DNA of 64,000 nucleotides, taken from positions 104,471-168,470 of the forward strand of contig NZ_VSTH01000018.1 in assembly GCF_008123965.1 (NCBI RefSeq), given 5' to 3'. Numbering within the stretch: the first letter of the stretch is position 1; each line of letters starts with the position of its first letter. Source of the DNA: Bradyrhizobium hipponense. GTDB lineage: Bacteria > Pseudomonadota > Alphaproteobacteria > Rhizobiales > Xanthobacteraceae. Positions 28,522 through 36,455 of this stretch are shown one piece after another. A model generated the notes under the pieces. The model was not told the DNA's origin. It ran no database searches and worked only from the letters and a program-made list of their open reading frames with translations. Made by a program: the position numbers and the translations under genes.

Positions 28522-28830
28522 CTAACGTTGTGCGGCGTCCCGTGCCGGACCGGCAGATGCCGCCGTTACCCACGGCGCTCCTTCATCGACAACGCAGGAC
28601 AGGCCATCAGACCGCGACAAGAGGATCGTCCAACTGCCACCCGGCGAAACGAACACCTCCACCAGATGGCCTTTGCTCGACAACCCCTGAGCCATCAAGA
28701 TCTCGCCGAAATGATCCTTGAGCAGGGCGACCAAATCGGACCGGCTAGCGCAGGGCTCCGCCGCGCCGGCCGTAGTCGCCGCCAACGGGACGATCAAGGC
28801 GATCGCTGCCAACCGGATGTATCGCAACAC
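28522..28830 (-). CDS. Small secreted protein of unknown function
   Basis: A 102-residue exported protein. The GTG at 28830 has a perfect AAGGAGG 5 nt upstream and is clearly the start; longer ATG starts lie within or before that ribosome site. The signal peptide ends near AGAAEP. The mature part has two Cys (AEPCASRSDLVALL and DGLSCVVDEG) around a compact domain with VEVFVSPGGSWTILLSR, a pattern common in alphaproteobacterial periplasmic proteins of unknown role. It converges on the multiheme cytochrome gene. Confidence 0.7.
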   Translation of the reverse strand: MLRYIRLAAIALIVPLAATTAGAAEPCASRSDLVALLKDHFGEILMAQGLSSKGHLVEVFVSPGGSWTILLSRSDGLSCVVDEGAPWVTAASAGPARDAAQR

Positions 28831-29446
28831 GGCGCCCTCCTTCGGGACGGCCATCATCACACACTAAGAATGATTCCTGTGGCGATGGTCGCGTAGTTCG
28901 TAGGAATCACGTGGTGCTTGAAGCCGCGAATATCAAGAGCAGTAGCTTGGCTAACGCGTGCGTTGTCCGCGCACAGTCTCCCCAATCCGGTCCTCGAGCT
29001 TATGGTCCAAGGCTTGCGATCGCCTTTCAAGATGGCTGCGTCACGTCGCCGTGAGAGCGTGGGCGCGATGGCGTTCTTGCCACCGGGCAAGAGCCATGCG
29101 AAGCGGCACGGTACGCGCTAGTATCGCTTCACCGGCATCGATGAAGGAAGATGATGACGCATTCCAAGGCCCCGCTGCCGGGTGCCGGCCCGGCGGCGGC
29201 ATTCTTGCCGCGAACGTTGCTTTGGCCTTGGTAATCTTGCGCCCACACATCAGCGAACCTCTGCTTGCATCGAGCCCCCGTAACGCGCGGGTTGATCACG
29301 TCTCTGGCGCCGGTTGCGAGAACAGTGCGGCCACGGACAAGCCTTGGCTCAAGAGCACAGCACGTAACGAAATATCCCGTGCACCATGCGTCCAAGGAAC
29401 TGGCTGCCAGAGTGCGCTTCTGACGTCTTGAAGCGAGGAAGTTACG
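28831..29446. other. 616-nt gap without a supportable gene
   Basis: Both strands contain only short frames without signal peptides, ribosome sites or recognisable motifs. The minus strand around 28860-29090 has one open frame with a protein-like stretch (DIRGFKHHVIPTNYATIATG) but no usable start. No tRNA, terminator or SigF-type motif was seen. It looks like decayed coding sequence inside the island. Confidence 0.5.
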
Positions 29447-30163
29447 ATGCGTAACGCACTGGCAAGGATCGGCAGGAATCTCGCGAGCTTTCTAAGCAGG
29501 GAACGCCACGTCCACGGGGCAACTCCGCCCACTCCGCCGGATCGACTGCTCTCCTATCTAGAGCCTGCCGACGTTTTGCTGGTCGACGGCAATTCGCAGA
29601 TCAGCACGGCAATCAAATATTTGACGCAATCGACCTGGTCGCACGCCGCCCTCTATATCGGTGCGCATGGCGACGGTCGCCTGACCGAGTCGACGCACTG
29701 CTTCATAGAAGCGGATCTCTTGGAGGGCGTTCGCAGTGTCGGGGTCGAGGCGTTCGCCGGCGTGCCCTCGCGCATCTGCCGGCCGGTGGGACTGAGCGAG
29801 GCAGAACGCCGCGCCGTCATCGGCTTTGCGATCCCCCACCTCGGACATCGCTACGATCTCAAGAACGTCATGGACCTTGCACGCTTTCTCCTGCCGACCC
29901 CGCCGGTCCCCACCCGAATTCGCCGCCGCATGATCGCGTTCGGAAGCGGCGATCCAACTCGCGCCATCTGCTCCACGCTGATTGCGCAGGCCTTCCAGGC
30001 GGTACAATACCCCGTGCTTCCCATTGTCGAATATCGAATCGCTGCAACCGAGGACTGTCCCGAGTGCATTGACGAGATCATGCACATCCGCCACCATTCC
30101 CTCTTCGTTCCGCGCGATTTCGATGTCTCGCCTTACTTTCGGATCATCAAGCCGACGATCTAA
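29447..30163 (+). CDS. YiiX/YebB-like NlpC/P60 family hydrolase
   Basis: A 238-residue cytoplasmic or membrane-associated protein with a permuted papain-like fold. The His of the dyad lies in STWSHAALYIG and the Cys in ICSTLIAQAFQ, in the His-first order of the YiiX/LRAT-like permuted group. LEPADVLLVDGNSQISTAIKYLTQS before the His is also typical. Such proteins may cleave or acylate lipid-linked or peptide substrates. No SigF-type promoter is visible upstream (only an off-consensus GTAACG near 29345). ATG at 29447 follows a GAGGAAG ribosome site. Confidence 0.75.
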   Translation: MRNALARIGRNLASFLSRERHVHGATPPTPPDRLLSYLEPADVLLVDGNSQISTAIKYLTQSTWSHAALYIGAHGDGRLTESTHCFIEADLLEGVRSVGVEAFAGVPSRICRPVGLSEAERRAVIGFAIPHLGHRYDLKNVMDLARFLLPTPPVPTRIRRRMIAFGSGDPTRAICSTLIAQAFQAVQYPVLPIVEYRIAATEDCPECIDEIMHIRHHSLFVPRDFDVSPYFRIIKPTI

Positions 30164-30346
30164 GGCAAATTCGATTTCAGAACGCTGAAATGGGCCCAGT
30201 CTTCGGGAGATATCGACGGACCGACTTGACCGACCAAACTCATCTCTACATCTTGCGCGCGGCTTCCGGAATGAAGATACCGGCACCAGAGCTCGGCGTC
30301 GGGCCTATTCCAGCTCACGACGTACACGCGATCAGGTGCCGCCCAA

Positions 30347-30826
30347 TCATTTTTCCTTCGTTGCCGCCGCGGCAATCTTCGCGAATATTCCGTCAAGCTC
30401 GGCCGCAAGTCCCTTAAGTGCGTCTTTGCCTTCATCGGCGTACGGCGCAAACACGGTTGTCGGCTTCTTGTACGACAGCGTGGCTGTGCCATCCGGATTT
30501 TCGGTCACATAGAAGCGGATTGGCGCCTCGATGCCGGCGGCTACGCTTGCGTCCAGCATGCGCCTCGCGAAGTCGTTGCGAAATACGCCGACAATCCTGT
30601 TGCCGGCAATTTGAATGCCAGCCGCCTTTGCTCCCTCCGACGCGCTCGCCGAAGTGACGAGGCCCATGTGTTGATCTTTCACCGCAGTTTCAAGCCGATC
30701 AACGAGAGCGGAGAACGAGTAGCGCGTGTCGATCACGACCCATCCGTCTTGCGGCCTGATCGTACCCGCGATCGCCGCAGGCAGCGCGATCGATGCGGCA
30801 ATGAGAAGTGCGAAAACGCGGTACAT
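30347..30826 (-). CDS. DUF302 domain-containing secreted protein
   Basis: A 159-residue protein with an N-terminal signal peptide (about residues 1-20). The DUF302 domain follows: RYSFSALVDRLETAVKDQHMGLVTSASASEGAKAAGI, VVGVFRNDFARRMLDASVAAGIEAPIRFYV and TLSYKKPTTVFAPY. The family fold is a small alpha/beta barrel of unknown biochemical role, often beside redox or metal-stress genes. It is the last gene of the leftward thioredoxin/CcdA cluster, 95 nt beyond its predecessor, and probably shares the promoter at 32614-32639. Confidence 0.8.
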   Translation of the reverse strand: MYRVFALLIAASIALPAAIAGTIRPQDGWVVIDTRYSFSALVDRLETAVKDQHMGLVTSASASEGAKAAGIQIAGNRIVGVFRNDFARRMLDASVAAGIEAPIRFYVTENPDGTATLSYKKPTTVFAPYADEGKDALKGLAAELDGIFAKIAAAATKEK

Positions 30827-30921
30827 GGCTAACCCCTCCCTGGCGCGAACAATGCAATCGCCGGCGATCGGCGTGCTGCGATGGCATGGACTTCTTTGCG
30901 TTTGGATGCCGCGGCCGCTCC

Positions 30922-31419
30922 CTATTGGACCAACTCGCCTTCAAGTACGAACCGTCGCTCCGTCGGTCCCGTAGCCACCAGGTGGAAAGTCCCCGCCCCT
31001 TTAAGCTTCTCCAGCTTGCCGGTCCCGCTCACGACCTGCCACACACCGTTGTCGAGAAGCTTCGGCTTGCCGTCGGGGCCAGGAACGAAGATCGCCTGGA
31101 TTGCCCACTTAATGTAGGCCTTGTCCCCATCGGGCTTGGTGAACTCGAGATAGCCACGGGGTTCTCCGCCGATACCCGGCACGATGTCGTGAGCGCCATA
31201 TTCTGCGACCGTCGCGTCAGCGAGAACGCCTTGACCTTCGGATTTGCCTTCGCGATGGACAAGCAAAAAGAAATGCTTGCTGCCGTCGGCGAAGTCGAGA
31301 CGAAGGGCTTCTTTCTGTGCGACCAGTGCGTCGAATTTGACCGTCTCCGCTTTTGCGGTGGACACGGCAACTGCCGTCAGTCCGACGATGAGTGCATATT
31401 TGATCGCAAGCTGTTTCAT
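30922..31419 (-). CDS. Secreted beta-barrel-like protein of unknown function
   Basis: A 165-residue exported protein; the signal peptide ends near STAKAE. The mature chain has alternating strands and ends with GVWQVVSGTGKLEKLKGAGTFHLVATG, a motif seen in allene-oxide-cyclase-like and related barrel proteins, where a GTGKYxxLxGxGxF hairpin closes the barrel. No catalytic residues can be named. It lies between the CcdA gene (32 nt upstream) and the DUF302 gene in the same direction, so it is likely co-transcribed with the thiol redox genes. Confidence 0.65.
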   Translation of the reverse strand: MKQLAIKYALIVGLTAVAVSTAKAETVKFDALVAQKEALRLDFADGSKHFFLLVHREGKSEGQGVLADATVAEYGAHDIVPGIGGEPRGYLEFTKPDGDKAYIKWAIQAIFVPGPDGKPKLLDNGVWQVVSGTGKLEKLKGAGTFHLVATGPTERRFVLEGELVQ

Positions 31420-31450
31420 GGCTCTGCTCCTCGTTAAAACAATCGACAGA

Positions 31451-32179
31451 TTACAACCGCGTCGTCACGGTCACCAGCCAGTCCGGCATGGCGCGCGTCA
31501 GGGCGGCCTCGACGATCTTGTCGAGGCCGGTAAGGACAAAGGCGCCGATCCCAACGAAGGTCGCACCCATCAGAGGCTTGCCGATGCACGACACGCGCGT
31601 CAACCAATCGCGCCGCGCAAAAATGGCTTGTCTTGAGCCGTAGGCGAGAGACAGGATCGGGGTTGCCGCGCCGAGACCGAAGCTGATCATGATGACGGCT
31701 GCGCTCGCGACGCTGTTGCCCTGGGCAGCGAGTCCCACCGCTGCCCCAAGCGTCGGACCTGAGCAGGGAGACCAGATCACTCCGAGCAGAGCACCAAGGA
31801 CGAACTGGCCGCCGATCCCCGACGGCCGAAGTCGGTCAAGCAGGATTTGGCCCCTGGTCGCGACCGGCGTCGCGATGGTTGTCAGTCTGACCTGAAGCGC
31901 AGGAACGAGAAGAACAATCCCCAGGCCGGCCAGCAGGGCCGCAACGACGAAACGCAGCGTGGACGGATCAACTCCGACGCTAAAGCCGACCGATGCGATG
32001 ACAATTCCCACGGCCGCGAATGAGGCCGAGAGGCCCGCGGCCAGCGCGAGCGGTCCCCATGCGTTCCGCTCGATCACACCGAAAAGGATGATGGGCAGAA
32101 TCGGCAGCACGCAGGGCGATAACGTCGATAACGCGCCGGCAGCGTAGCCAAGCGCCAGGTTGCTGATACCGGCCACCAT
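31451..32179 (-). CDS. CcdA/DsbD-type transmembrane thiol transporter
   Basis: A 242-residue protein with six membrane helices. The two redox Cys sit in STLSPCVLPILPI and IWSPCSGPTLG, each in the SPC-P context that defines CcdA/DsbD membrane domains. These proteins carry electrons from cytoplasmic thioredoxin to periplasmic thiol proteins. The preceding gene, which shares one nucleotide with the start of this one, encodes a periplasmic thioredoxin-like protein that is the obvious acceptor. Together they form a split DsbD-like module. Confidence 0.88.
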   Translation of the reverse strand: MVAGISNLALGYAAGALSTLSPCVLPILPIILFGVIERNAWGPLALAAGLSASFAAVGIVIASVGFSVGVDPSTLRFVVAALLAGLGIVLLVPALQVRLTTIATPVATRGQILLDRLRPSGIGGQFVLGALLGVIWSPCSGPTLGAAVGLAAQGNSVASAAVIMISFGLGAATPILSLAYGSRQAIFARRDWLTRVSCIGKPLMGATFVGIGAFVLTGLDKIVEAALTRAMPDWLVTVTTRL

Positions 32180-32559
32180 CAGAATGCCTTCTCGATCAAT
32201 GCGTGGATGAGCGCCGGGTCGGTTTCGCCGGTCGAACGCGCAACCTCTTTGATGCCCCGGAAAACGATGAGCGTGCTCTGGTACTGGACGCGAAATCGCT
32301 TCAGCACATCCTTCGCTTTGTCGAAATCGACCTCATAGACAACGAGATCGGGCTTTTCCTTCTCGATCTTCTCGACGATCGGCCGCTGCCGCCTGCAGGT
32401 CGGGCACCAGGATGCGGTAACGTCGACGAGGATGGCCTTATTTGCGGCTTGTGCAGATCGAAACGCTTCGGCGTCAAAGGGTTGTCCTGCCCACGCGACA
32501 AGTGACGACATGAGAAGCGTCGCCGTCGCCAGCGAGGCCAAGTGGAATCTCTGATGCAT
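32179..32559 (-). CDS. Periplasmic thioredoxin-like protein (partner of CcdA)
   Basis: A 126-residue exported thioredoxin-fold protein. The ATG at 32559 gives a signal peptide ending in AWAGQ; the longer frame to 32724 lies upstream of the promoter and cannot be translated from it. The active site reads VTASWCPTCRRQRP, followed by YEVDFDK and YQSTLIVFRG with the cis-Pro position occupied by Thr. The domain matches the C-terminal domain of DsbD. It opens the four-gene leftward cluster about 47 nt after the predicted start of transcription. Confidence 0.85.
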   Translation of the reverse strand: MHQRFHLASLATATLLMSSLVAWAGQPFDAEAFRSAQAANKAILVDVTASWCPTCRRQRPIVEKIEKEKPDLVVYEVDFDKAKDVLKRFRVQYQSTLIVFRGIKEVARSTGETDPALIHALIEKAF

Positions 32560-32613
32560 GATTTTCGGTCTCCGTCGAATACCACCCGAGCCCCAAAGCT
32601 CTCGCCGCAGTAG

Positions 32614-32639
32614 TTCGCTCGGAAGGCAGAAAAGGTTAC
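32614..32639 (-). promoter_or_regulatory. SigF-type promoter of the thioredoxin/CcdA cluster
   Basis: On the minus strand, GTAACC (32639-32634), 16-nt spacer, CGAA (32617-32614). Part of the spacer (CCGAG before CGAA) is the same as at the buf promoter. Confidence 0.75.
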
Positions 32640-32732
32640 CAGGGCCGCATGAGAAAAATCGGTGCGTCGGAAGAAATCGGCGGACTAAGGCAAAGACCGC
32701 AGTTCGCCCGGGCGGACGACCCACGCGTTCCG

Positions 32733-33374
32733 CTAATTGTTGCGAAGGTATTCGATGAGGTCATTAGCAGCGGGCGATGACCAATCCGCAGCACCCGGGA
32801 TGTATCCGACGATCAATCCCGAGCTTGAGATGAGATACGTGATCGGCATCCCGTAAAGGGCGAACGGCGCGCTCCTGCTATTGCCGCTGTCCGAATGCGC
32901 CACATAGCCGTTGGGATCCAGATAGATCGGAAGGGTTCGTAGCCCGAGCGTCTTGGTGAAGTGCTCGACCGTGTCTCGACTGCTCCTATCCTCGGAAACT
33001 GCTGCTACGTGCAGATTTCCCCGCCAGGCGCCTCTGTATTGTCTGTCCAGAATTGGCAGTTCCGTTCGGCAGGCCGCACACCACGACGCCCAAAGGTTCA
33101 GAAGAATTGGTTTGCCGCGAAGGGACGAGAGGTCAACGGTGCCACCGTCCAGGCGAAAGAGCCTGATCGAAGGCAACTCCTGTTGCGGCCGAACAATCGT
33201 AAATTGATATTTGTCGGATTCGAATGTCGGGATCTCCCGCGTTTGCGGTGCCGCAAACGTGGGGGCTGCGAGGGAAGCAGCGGTTCCGATCAGTATGGAG
33301 AGGATGAAATCCCGCCGCGACGGAAGATTGACATTGGGGCGGACCACAGCTGGACCGGATCGGCTGGTCAACAT
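32733..33374 (-). CDS. TlpA-like periplasmic thiol-disulfide redoxin
   Basis: A 213-residue exported redoxin. An SRRDFILS motif before the hydrophobic core suggests Tat export. The thioredoxin domain has GKPILLNLWASWCAACRTELPIL, DRSSRDTVEHFTKTLGL, PNGYVAHSDSGNSRSAPFALYGMPITYLI with the cis-Pro after M, and SSGLIVGYIPGAADW. TlpA/ResA-type proteins reduce disulfides in the periplasm, for example during cytochrome c or copper-centre assembly. It has its own SigF-type promoter 76 nt upstream and is separated from the thioredoxin gene by that gene's promoter, so it is a separate transcript. Confidence 0.85.
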   Translation of the reverse strand: MLTSRSGPAVVRPNVNLPSRRDFILSILIGTAASLAAPTFAAPQTREIPTFESDKYQFTIVRPQQELPSIRLFRLDGGTVDLSSLRGKPILLNLWASWCAACRTELPILDRQYRGAWRGNLHVAAVSEDRSSRDTVEHFTKTLGLRTLPIYLDPNGYVAHSDSGNSRSAPFALYGMPITYLISSSGLIVGYIPGAADWSSPAANDLIEYLRNN

Positions 33375-33457
33375 TGGAAGGAACTTCGCTTCCTGCGTGC
33401 TTCAGCCGATGATCTTTCCACTTTGGTGTCGATTGACGAGGACTTGGCTCTTATAAG

Positions 33458-33482
33458 TTCGCTCCTGACGCGGGAAGGTTAC
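33458..33482 (-). promoter_or_regulatory. SigF-type promoter of the TlpA-like gene
   Basis: On the minus strand, GTAACC (33482-33477), 15-nt spacer, CGAA (33461-33458), the same layout as at bufA. Confidence 0.72.
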
Positions 33483-33604
33483 CCGAGGAGGCCGCTGAAT
33501 GACCGTCAAGCCGGCGCCGCGATACTAGCCAAACCCGCCAACGCCTAGCCCGGGCTTCGGCTACCCATAAGATCGGTTTGCTCATAAGATTGGTCGATAC
33601 CGAC

Positions 33605-33630
33605 GTAACATTCGGCGGGCCAGGAACGAA
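33605..33630 (+). promoter_or_regulatory. Near-consensus SigF-type motif before the dehalogenase gene
   Basis: GTAACA at 33605-33610, exactly 16 nt, CGAA at 33627-33630. One mismatch from the consensus, and 151 nt from the start codon, so this is only a candidate. Confidence 0.35.
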
Positions 33631-33780
33631 CGGGTCTAGAGCGCAACTTGCGGTTTCCCGGTGCGATAGGACCGGAGACCAAGCTGGTCTTTCATTTCCG
33701 AGCTACGCTCGCCTCACGCAAACCTCGACCGTCCATGAGTCGATGGAGGTAAGGCTATAATCACGAACTCGTCGGACACC

Positions 33781-34455
33781 GTGCGCGCCTGTGTCTTTGA
33801 CGCGTACGGCACGCTCTTCGACTTTGCGTCCGCAGCGCGGCGTTGCCGCGACGCGCTTGGCGATAGCTTCGACAAGTTGACCACCCTTTGGCGCGAAAAG
33901 CAGCTCCAATACACCTGGCTTCGCGCCGCGCAAGGACACCACGCGGACTTCTGGCAGGTCACCGGCGATGCTTTGGACTTTTCGTTGGAGACCCTGATGT
34001 TGGATCAGCAGGGTCTCCGCGATCGTTTGATGGAGCTCTATTTAACGCTCGACACGTTCCCGGAAGTGCAAAGCGTTCTCAAGCAGCTGAAGGCTGCTGG
34101 GTTAAAAACCGCGATCCTGTCGAATGGAACACCCGCGATGCTCGATTCGGCTGTGAAGAATGCGCGGATCGACAGCTTGCTTGATGCGGTGCTGTCGGTC
34201 GAAGAAGTTGGCGTCTACAAGCCGGATCCTCGAGTCTATCAGCTCGCGGTTGATCAACTTGGCATTCCAGCCTCGCAAATCTCTTTTCAGTCTTCAAACG
34301 GCTGGGATGCATACGCCGCCTCGTCCTTTGGGATGAAAGTCGTCTGGTGCAATCGCTACCGGCAGCGCAAGGAGCGTCTGCCCGGAAACCCCGACCACGA
34401 AATCGAAACACTGGCGGAGCTGCCGAGAATCGTCGGAGCGGCCCGACAAATGTAA
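33781..34455 (+). CDS. Haloacid dehalogenase, type II (HAD superfamily)
   Basis: A 224-residue L-2-haloacid dehalogenase-like enzyme from a GTG at 33781. HAD motif I is FDAYGTLFDF with the nucleophilic Asp, motif II ILSNGTP, motif III the Lys of GVYKPDPRVYQ, and motif IV SSNGWDAYAASSFGMKVVW, all as in type II dehalogenases, which release halide from 2-haloalkanoates with inversion. Length is typical. The active-site loops QYTWLRAAQGHHADFW also fit. It is followed after 24 nt by a small NrtS-like membrane protein gene. Substrate in vivo unknown. Confidence 0.88.
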   Translation: MRACVFDAYGTLFDFASAARRCRDALGDSFDKLTTLWREKQLQYTWLRAAQGHHADFWQVTGDALDFSLETLMLDQQGLRDRLMELYLTLDTFPEVQSVLKQLKAAGLKTAILSNGTPAMLDSAVKNARIDSLLDAVLSVEEVGVYKPDPRVYQLAVDQLGIPASQISFQSSNGWDAYAASSFGMKVVWCNRYRQRKERLPGNPDHEIETLAELPRIVGAARQM

Positions 34456-34478
34456 ACGCAAGTTGGGAGATAGATGTT

Positions 34479-34709
34479 GTGTTGAGGCTCGCCTGTCGTT
34501 GTGCGTTCTCTGACGGCGTGCCTCGCCGTTCATTTCTTGTCGCCCTTGTTGTTGGGACGGTGCTGAATGTCATCAATCAAGGGGAAGCACTCTTTGGCGC
34601 AGCGCCAATCAATTGGATCAAGATAATCCTGACTTACTTCGTGCCGTATGCCGTTTGCACATATGGAGCGGTTTCCTTCCAGATTCGCAAAATGCGCCAA
34701 GAACAGTGA
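34479..34709 (+). CDS. Small NrtS-like membrane protein
   Basis: A 76-residue protein with two membrane helices from the GTG at 34479 (GGGAGA about 10 nt upstream). The sequence RRSFLVALVVGTVLNVINQG and APINWIKIILTYFVPYAVCTYGAVS is characteristic of the NrtS family, small proteins implicated in nitrate/nitrite transport or its control in cyanobacteria. The exact start is uncertain; TTG at 34482 is an alternative. The last protein-coding gene inside the island, 207 nt from the tRNA fragment. Confidence 0.65.
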   Translation: MLRLACRCAFSDGVPRRSFLVALVVGTVLNVINQGEALFGAAPINWIKIILTYFVPYAVCTYGAVSFQIRKMRQEQ

Positions 34710-34915
34710 TGTTTTTTGGACATTGATGCTGCTGGATGCGATCGTTCTCGGCGATTTCTGGCTTCTGAGACTGGCGAGCTTGTGACCGACATCGTCAGTT
34801 GTCAGTCAATCTCCAATCGGCGATGATTTTTTCAAGATTGCTTACTCGCTCGAATGAGACAGAAACCCGAGCTTCGGCTCGGACACGCATATTTCGCTGC
34901 AAAATAAAGAAAAAT

Positions 34916-34966
34916 TGGTGCACCCGACACGATTCGAACGTGTGACCTTTGCCTTCGGAGGGCAGC
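34916..34966 (-). repeat. 3' fragment of tRNA-Arg(CCG): integration-site remnant (att)
   Basis: The minus strand reads GCTGCCCTCCGAAGGCAAAG, then the T arm (ACACGTTCGAATCGTGT) and CGGGTGCACCA. This is the 3' half of a tRNA-Arg with anticodon CCG, from the anticodon arm to CCA. The 5' half is absent: sequence beyond 34966 does not fit any tRNA. A tRNA 3' end copied at a junction is the classic product of island integration, and a P4-type integrase relic lies beside it. Confidence 0.8.
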
Positions 34967-35200
34967 GGTCAGGAGCGCAGACGATCTCTTGGTCGCGGCG
35001 TATGTACGGGCGGCGTTTATCTCAGGCGGCCAAGCGCAACGCGTTGCAAAGGCGCTGCGAAATCGATCCGCTTTTCGGCACGTCATACACAAGCGTCGAC
35101 GACTATCACATGAGCTTGCCGCGGGTTGAATTGGACAACATCAACCAGCCTGATGATAGGAGATTCAAGCCTGAGCGCCTCCGTCGATCGGCATCGCCTT

Positions 35201-35376
35201 CTAGGGATCGAGCCAGTGGTCGATCCGATCAGCCCAATGCTGCATCAGCTTCGTGCCCGAGCCGAAAAGCGCGAGCGGTCCGTCGCTCATGTCGAATTTC
35301 GGTCGCGCGGCGCGGCAGCCGACGTCGGTCAGATCTGCTTTGGGTTGGCGCCCGCGCCATCGTTCTTGCGGGCCAT
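35201..35376 (-). pseudogene. N-terminal relic of a P4-type tyrosine integrase (DUF4102 arm domain)
   Basis: From the ATG at 35376 the minus strand reads MARKNDGAGANPKQI and stops; one base later the frame continues LTDVGCRAARP, FDMSDGP, LFGSGTKLMQHWADRI and ends at a TAG. The I/LTDxxxRAAxP...MSDG...L...SGTKLW pattern is the arm-type DNA-binding domain of P4/Bradyrhizobium island integrases, degenerate here. The catalytic domain is gone. A one-base deletion explains the first frame break. Together with the tRNA-Arg fragment it marks an island end whose mobility is lost. Confidence 0.6.
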
Positions 35377-35559
35377 CTGCTCGATTCCGTTGTTCGGAAT
35401 CGCGAAATTCGCCGCGATCGTTTAATTTCCCGATGCCAACAAAAATACCAACAAAACGGACGGCTGCCGTGAACTTCTACATGTGTTCTCAATGCGCCGC
35501 AAAAAAATCAGGAATCGAATCTTAGGCTTAAGTTATTGTTATTGCTTGTATTTTCTGGC

Positions 35560-35644
35560 TGGTGCCCCTGGCCGGAATCGAACCAGCACTCCTTGCGGAA
35601 CTCGATTTTGAGTCGAGCGCGTCTACCAGTTCCGCCACAGGGGC
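35560..35644 (-). tRNA. tRNA-Leu(CAA)
   Basis: A complete 85-nt class II tRNA on the minus strand. The acceptor stem GCCCCTG (from 35644) pairs with CAGGGGC before A-CCA (35560-35562 encode CCA). The anticodon arm is CTCGA-CTCAAAA-TCGAG, anticodon CAA, a variable arm follows, and the T arm is GCTGGTTCGATTCCGGC. Intact, so a core gene just outside the island relic. Confidence 0.92.
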
Positions 35645-35800
35645 CCCCGGTCAGCCCCGAAGCGGGCGTCGCGAAGCCGGCGGACTATAGCCATGGACAA
35701 AGCCGGGTCAACCCGCGCCAAAGTGATGTCCGCCGTTCTCGACAGCCGCATGGGCGGGGTCTAGAGGCTTAAGGCCAAGCCCTGTCGGAAAGAGGCCGCC

Positions 35801-36343
35801 GTGACGACCCAGAGTGCCGCAATACCCGCGTTCAGGAAGGCCGGCGCCGGCCCCGCGCTGACCGCCTCGCTCGCGGTCACGCTGATCGCCGCAGTCACGA
35901 TCGCCGGCGCTTGGTTCTTCCAGCTCGTGCTCGAGATCCTGCCCTGTCCGCTCTGCCTGGAGCAGCGCTACGCGTATTATCTGGCGATCCCGCTCGGCGC
36001 GCTCACCGCCGTTGCGGCGAGAAGCGGCGCGCCGCGGCCGCTGCTGCTCGCGGGCCTTGCGATCCTTGTGCTCGCCGCGCTCGCCAATGCCGGGCTCGGC
36101 ACCTATCACTCCGGCGTCGAATGGGGTTTTTGGAAGGGCCCGACCGACTGCTCCGGTCCCGTCGTCAATCTCGGCAGCGCCACCGATCTGTTGTCGCGGC
36201 TCGACACCGTGAAGGTGGTCCGCTGCGACGAGGTGCAGTGGCGCTTCCTCGGCCTCTCGCTCGCCGGCTACAATGTGCTGATCTCGCTGCTGATGGCGGC
36301 GATTGCGGCGTGGGGATTCGTGCGGACGGCGAGGCGCACGTAG
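35801..36343 (+). CDS. dsbB: Disulfide bond formation protein B
   Basis: A 180-residue membrane protein from GTG 35801. Four helices are seen, with the quinone-side Cys pair in EILPCPLCLEQRYAYY and the periplasmic Cys in PTDCSGPV and VVRCDEVQWRFLGLSLAGYN. DsbB reoxidises DsbA with ubiquinone and so drives disulfide formation in the periplasm. It stands alone next to tRNA-Leu; a DsbA-like protein is encoded at 41480-42142. This is core-type sequence, distinct from the reductive thiol genes of the island. Confidence 0.88.
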   Translation: MTTQSAAIPAFRKAGAGPALTASLAVTLIAAVTIAGAWFFQLVLEILPCPLCLEQRYAYYLAIPLGALTAVAARSGAPRPLLLAGLAILVLAALANAGLGTYHSGVEWGFWKGPTDCSGPVVNLGSATDLLSRLDTVKVVRCDEVQWRFLGLSLAGYNVLISLLMAAIAAWGFVRTARRT

Positions 36344-36346
36344 CTG

Positions 36347-36441
36347 CGTAGGGTGGGCAAAGCGCAGCGTGCCCACCATTTTTTAACGACGCTGCGGTTG
36401 CATGGTGGGCACGGCGCTACTGCGCCTTTGCCCACCCCTAC
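36347..36441. repeat. GTAGGGTGGGC...GCCCACC intergenic inverted repeat
   Basis: GTAGGGTGGGCAAAGCGCAG and CGTGCCCACC are followed by a second, inverted copy ending TTTGCCCACCCCTAC. The unit is a large inverted repeat of a type that recurs in Bradyrhizobium intergenic DNA; a weaker version is at 16206-16285. It lies between convergent dsbB and the AbrB-family gene and may act as a bidirectional terminator. Confidence 0.6.
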
Positions 36442-36455
36442 TGGATCAAGACCAC

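Noticed and set aside
29341..29366. GTAACG upstream of the YiiX-like gene as a SigF promoter
   Set aside because: No CGAA at the required distance.
29129..29395. 88-codon minus frame in the island gap
   Set aside because: No ribosome site, no signal peptide and no recognisable motif.
30160..30346. Possible gene tail behind the DUF302 gene
   Set aside because: One minus frame reads RVYVVSWNRPDAELWCRYLH and more, which looks protein-like, but it has no start codon and no match that I recognise, so I left it out of the features.
34914..35472. Plus-strand frame over the tRNA fragment
   Set aside because: It translates the tRNA-Arg 3' fragment and integrase relic in antisense; no protein features.
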